From Gulosibacter sediminis (GTDB lineage: Bacteria; Actinomycetota; Actinomycetes; Actinomycetales; Microbacteriaceae), in assembly GCF_014904065.1 (NCBI RefSeq), contig NZ_JACXJG010000027.1, positions 1-5,952 of the forward strand: a stretch of 5,952 nucleotides of DNA. The letters run 5' to 3'. Both the position numbers and the translations under genes were made by a program. Under the pieces are notes generated by a model. It did no database searches and had not been told where the DNA came from. It saw only the letters and a list, made by a program, of their open reading frames with translations. Positions 4,022-5,952 of this stretch are shown here, one piece after another; position 1 is the stretch's first letter; every line of letters starts with the position of its first letter.

Positions 4022-5952
4022 ATGGTCGCCATTCACTTCCCACCAGAGCTGCCGGTCTCGCAGCGCCGTGACGAAATCGCCGCGGCGATTCGCGAACACC
4101 AGGTGGTGATCGTCGCGGGCGAAACCGGTTCGGGCAAGACGACCCAGCTACCGAAGATCTGCCTCGAGCTCGGCCGCACCGCGATCGGCCACACGCAGCC
4201 GCGACGCATCGCAGCCCGCACGATCGCCGAGCGCATCGCCGAGGAGCTCGGCGGTAAGGTCGGCGAGCTCGTGGGCTATCAGGTGCGTTTCACCGACGCC
4301 TCGAGCGAGTCGACGCGCATCAAGCTCATGACCGACGGCATTCTGCTCGGCGAGCTGCGCCGCGACCGACTGCTGCGGCGCTACGACACGATCATCATCG
4401 ACGAGGCGCACGAGCGCTCGTTGAACATCGACTTCCTGCTCGGCTACCTGAAGCGGCTGCTGCCCGAGCGGCCCGATCTCAAGCTCATCATCACCTCGGC
4501 GACGATCGACCCCGAGTCGTTCTCGAAGCACTTCGACGACGCACCGGTGATCGAGGTGTCGGGCCGCACCTACCCGGTCGAGGTGCGGTACCGGCCGCTC
4601 GTCGGCGAGGCGTCGACCGACGACGAGGAGGATGCGCAGGATGCGCCGTCGGCCACCGACGACCGCGACGTGAACGAGGGCATCGTCGCGGGGCTGCGCG
4701 AGCTCGCCGGTGAGCGAGCCGGCGACGTGCTCGTGTTCCTGCCCGGCGAGCGCGAGATTCGCGAGGCCGAGGCGGCGATTCGCGCATCCCTCTCGACCCG
4801 CGAGCTCGAGGCGACCGAGCTCCTTCCCCTCTACGGGCGCCTCAGCGCGCACGACCAGCACCGCGTGTTCGAGCCGAGCAAACGCCCCGGCGTGCGGCGC
4901 CGCGTCGTGCTCGCGACGAACGTCGCCGAGACCTCGCTCACGGTGCCGGGCATCGCGTACGTCATCGACGCGGGGCTCGCGCGCATCTCGCGCTACTCGG
5001 TGCGGGCGAAGGTGCAGCGGCTGCCGATTGAGGCGATCTCGCAGGCCTCGGCGAACCAGCGCTCGGGCCGCTCGGGTCGCACCCGCGACGGCATCGCGAT
5101 TCGGCTCTATAGCGAAGAGGACTTCGAGCGTCGGCCCGAATTCACCGACCCGGAGATTCTGCGCACGAACCTCGCGAGCGTGCTGTTGCAGATGCTCGAG
5201 CTTGGCCTCGGTGCAATCGAAGACTTCCCTTTCCTCACGCCGCCCGACTCGCGCGGGGTGAAGGACGGCGTCGACCTGCTGCGTGAGCTCGGTGCGATTC
5301 GTGGCGGCACCGGGCGGGGCGTGCCGCAGCTCACGAAGACCGGGCGTCAGCTCGCATCCCTGCCGATCGAGCCCCGCTTCGCCCGCATGGTGGTCGAGGC
5401 GAAACGGCTCGACGTCGCCCGCGATGTGCTCATCATCGTCGCCGGCCTCACGGTGCAGGACATCCGCGAGCGACCGCTCGAACAGCGCGCCAAGGCCGAC
5501 CAGCTGCACGCGCGCTTCCGCGACCCGTCGAGCGACTTCATGTCGCTGCTCAAGCTCTGGAGCTACCTCGAGGAGCAGCAGCGCGAGCTCGGCTCGTCGG
5601 CGTTCCGGCGCCTCTGCAAGGCCGAGTTCCTGAACTACGTGCGACTGCGAGAATGGCAAGACCTCTTTCGGCAGCTGCGCGAGACGGCCAAGCCGCTCGG
5701 CCTGCGCATCCAGCGGCCGGATGCGGGGGCCGAGCCGGGCGCGAATGCCGACGCCGTGCATCGCGCGCTGCTGTCGGGCCTTCTGAGCCACATCGGCGTG
5801 TTCGACCGGCAGCGCCGCGACTATCGCGGGGCGCGGAACACGCGTTTTCGGGTGTTCCCCGGCTCGGGACTCAAGGGGTCGAACCCCGAGGCGGTCATGG
5901 CCGCCGAACTCGTCGAGACGTCGCAACTGTTCGCGCGCACCGTCGCGAAGAT
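4022..5952 (+). CDS. hrpA: DEAH-box ATP-dependent RNA helicase HrpA, 3' end missing
   Basis: HrpA is a 3'-5' DEAH/RHA-type RNA helicase of the cytosol. The E. coli enzyme is linked to mRNA processing and to rescue of stalled ribosomes. The 643 visible residues begin MVAIHFPPELPVSQRR. RecA1 carries Walker A GETGSGKT (33-40), motif Ia HTQPRRIAAR (57-66), Walker B DEAH (127-130) and SAT (159-161). An acidic linker at about 197-217 leads to RecA2, with LPGEREI (240-246), TNVAETSLT (299-307) and motif VI QRSGRSGR (346-353). A winged-helix and ratchet region follows (for example ILRTNLASVLLQMLELGLG), then the start of the OB-fold region (DYRGARNTRF). Near-identity to E. coli HrpA across these blocks separates it from the shorter HrpB. 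Full-length HrpA has about 1300 residues, so about half lies beyond the right edge. ATG 4022 is the only good start: TAG 4007-4009 is in frame upstream, and the Walker A spacing is suitable. It is divergent from pmt. Confidence 0.97.
   Translation, partial: MVAIHFPPELPVSQRRDEIAAAIREHQVVIVAGETGSGKTTQLPKICLELGRTAIGHTQPRRIAARTIAERIAEELGGKVGELVGYQVRFTDASSESTRIKLMTDGILLGELRRDRLLRRYDTIIIDEAHERSLNIDFLLGYLKRLLPERPDLKLIITSATIDPESFSKHFDDAPVIEVSGRTYPVEVRYRPLVGEASTDDEEDAQDAPSATDDRDVNEGIVAGLRELAGERAGDVLVFLPGEREIREAEAAIRASLSTRELEATELLPLYGRLSAHDQHRVFEPSKRPGVRRRVVLATNVAETSLTVPGIAYVIDAGLARISRYSVRAKVQRLPIEAISQASANQRSGRSGRTRDGIAIRLYSEEDFERRPEFTDPEILRTNLASVLLQMLELGLGAIEDFPFLTPPDSRGVKDGVDLLRELGAIRGGTGRGVPQLTKTGRQLASLPIEPRFARMVVEAKRLDVARDVLIIVAGLTVQDIRERPLEQRAKADQLHARFRDPSSDFMSLLKLWSYLEEQQRELGSSAFRRLCKAEFLNYVRLREWQDLFRQLRETAKPLGLRIQRPDAGAEPGANADAVHRALLSGLLSHIGVFDRQRRDYRGARNTRFRVFPGSGLKGSNPEAVMAAELVETSQLFARTVAK

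Noticed and set aside
4148..5926. 592-codon open frame on the minus strand opposite hrpA
   Set aside because: The plus strand encodes an unmistakable HrpA with all helicase motifs. The opposite frame is Arg/Glu/Ala/Leu/Val-rich with no recognisable motif, as expected when strong G/C third-position bias removes stops from the complementary frame.
1..5952. Search for a novel defence, mobile or RNA-based system
   Set aside because: All but about 100 bp is filled by four recognisable core genes. There are no insertion-sequence ends, attachment sites, tRNA, CRISPR-like repeats or retron-like elements.

Overview
The window is GC-rich (about two-thirds G+C by eye) and densely coding. Third codon positions are almost always G or C, intergenic gaps are tiny, and TANNNT hexamers sit right at start codons. 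With an actinobacterial-type protein O-mannosyltransferase present, this points to an actinobacterium. The Microbacteriaceae are my best guess, but this is an inference from codon style and promoter spacing, not proof.

There are four protein genes. Three run leftward on the minus strand in the order pmt (start 3975), rsmI (start 2277) and metG (start 1392, running off the left edge). One, hrpA, runs rightward from 4022 and off the right edge. pmt and hrpA are divergent across only 46 bp. pmt and rsmI are separated by 3 bp, and rsmI and metG by 54 bp. I see no RNA gene, mobile element, CRISPR array or convincing intrinsic terminator.

Three of the four genes concern translation or ribosomes: methionyl-tRNA synthetase charges tRNA-Met, RsmI methylates C1402 of 16S rRNA in the decoding centre, and HrpA is a DEAH-box RNA helicase linked to ribosome and mRNA handling. 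Pmt is the exception: it is a membrane enzyme that O-mannosylates exported proteins. It is nevertheless a known chromosomal neighbour of rsmI in actinobacteria. In Mycobacterium tuberculosis pmt and rsmI are divergent; here they form a head-to-tail, nearly overlapping pair that leads into metG.

The most informative non-coding features are three TANNNT -10-like hexamers (TAGACT for metG and hrpA, TACGAT for pmt), each 6-9 nt before a start codon. They imply leaderless or nearly leaderless mRNAs and make GTG 3975, not the more upstream GTG 4005, the likely pmt start. The hexamer GGATGC/GCATCC also recurs 11 times, and in rsmI and hrpA it absorbs most of the otherwise rare GAT and TCC codons. 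I see ordinary core-genome content and no evidence of an undescribed multi-gene system.
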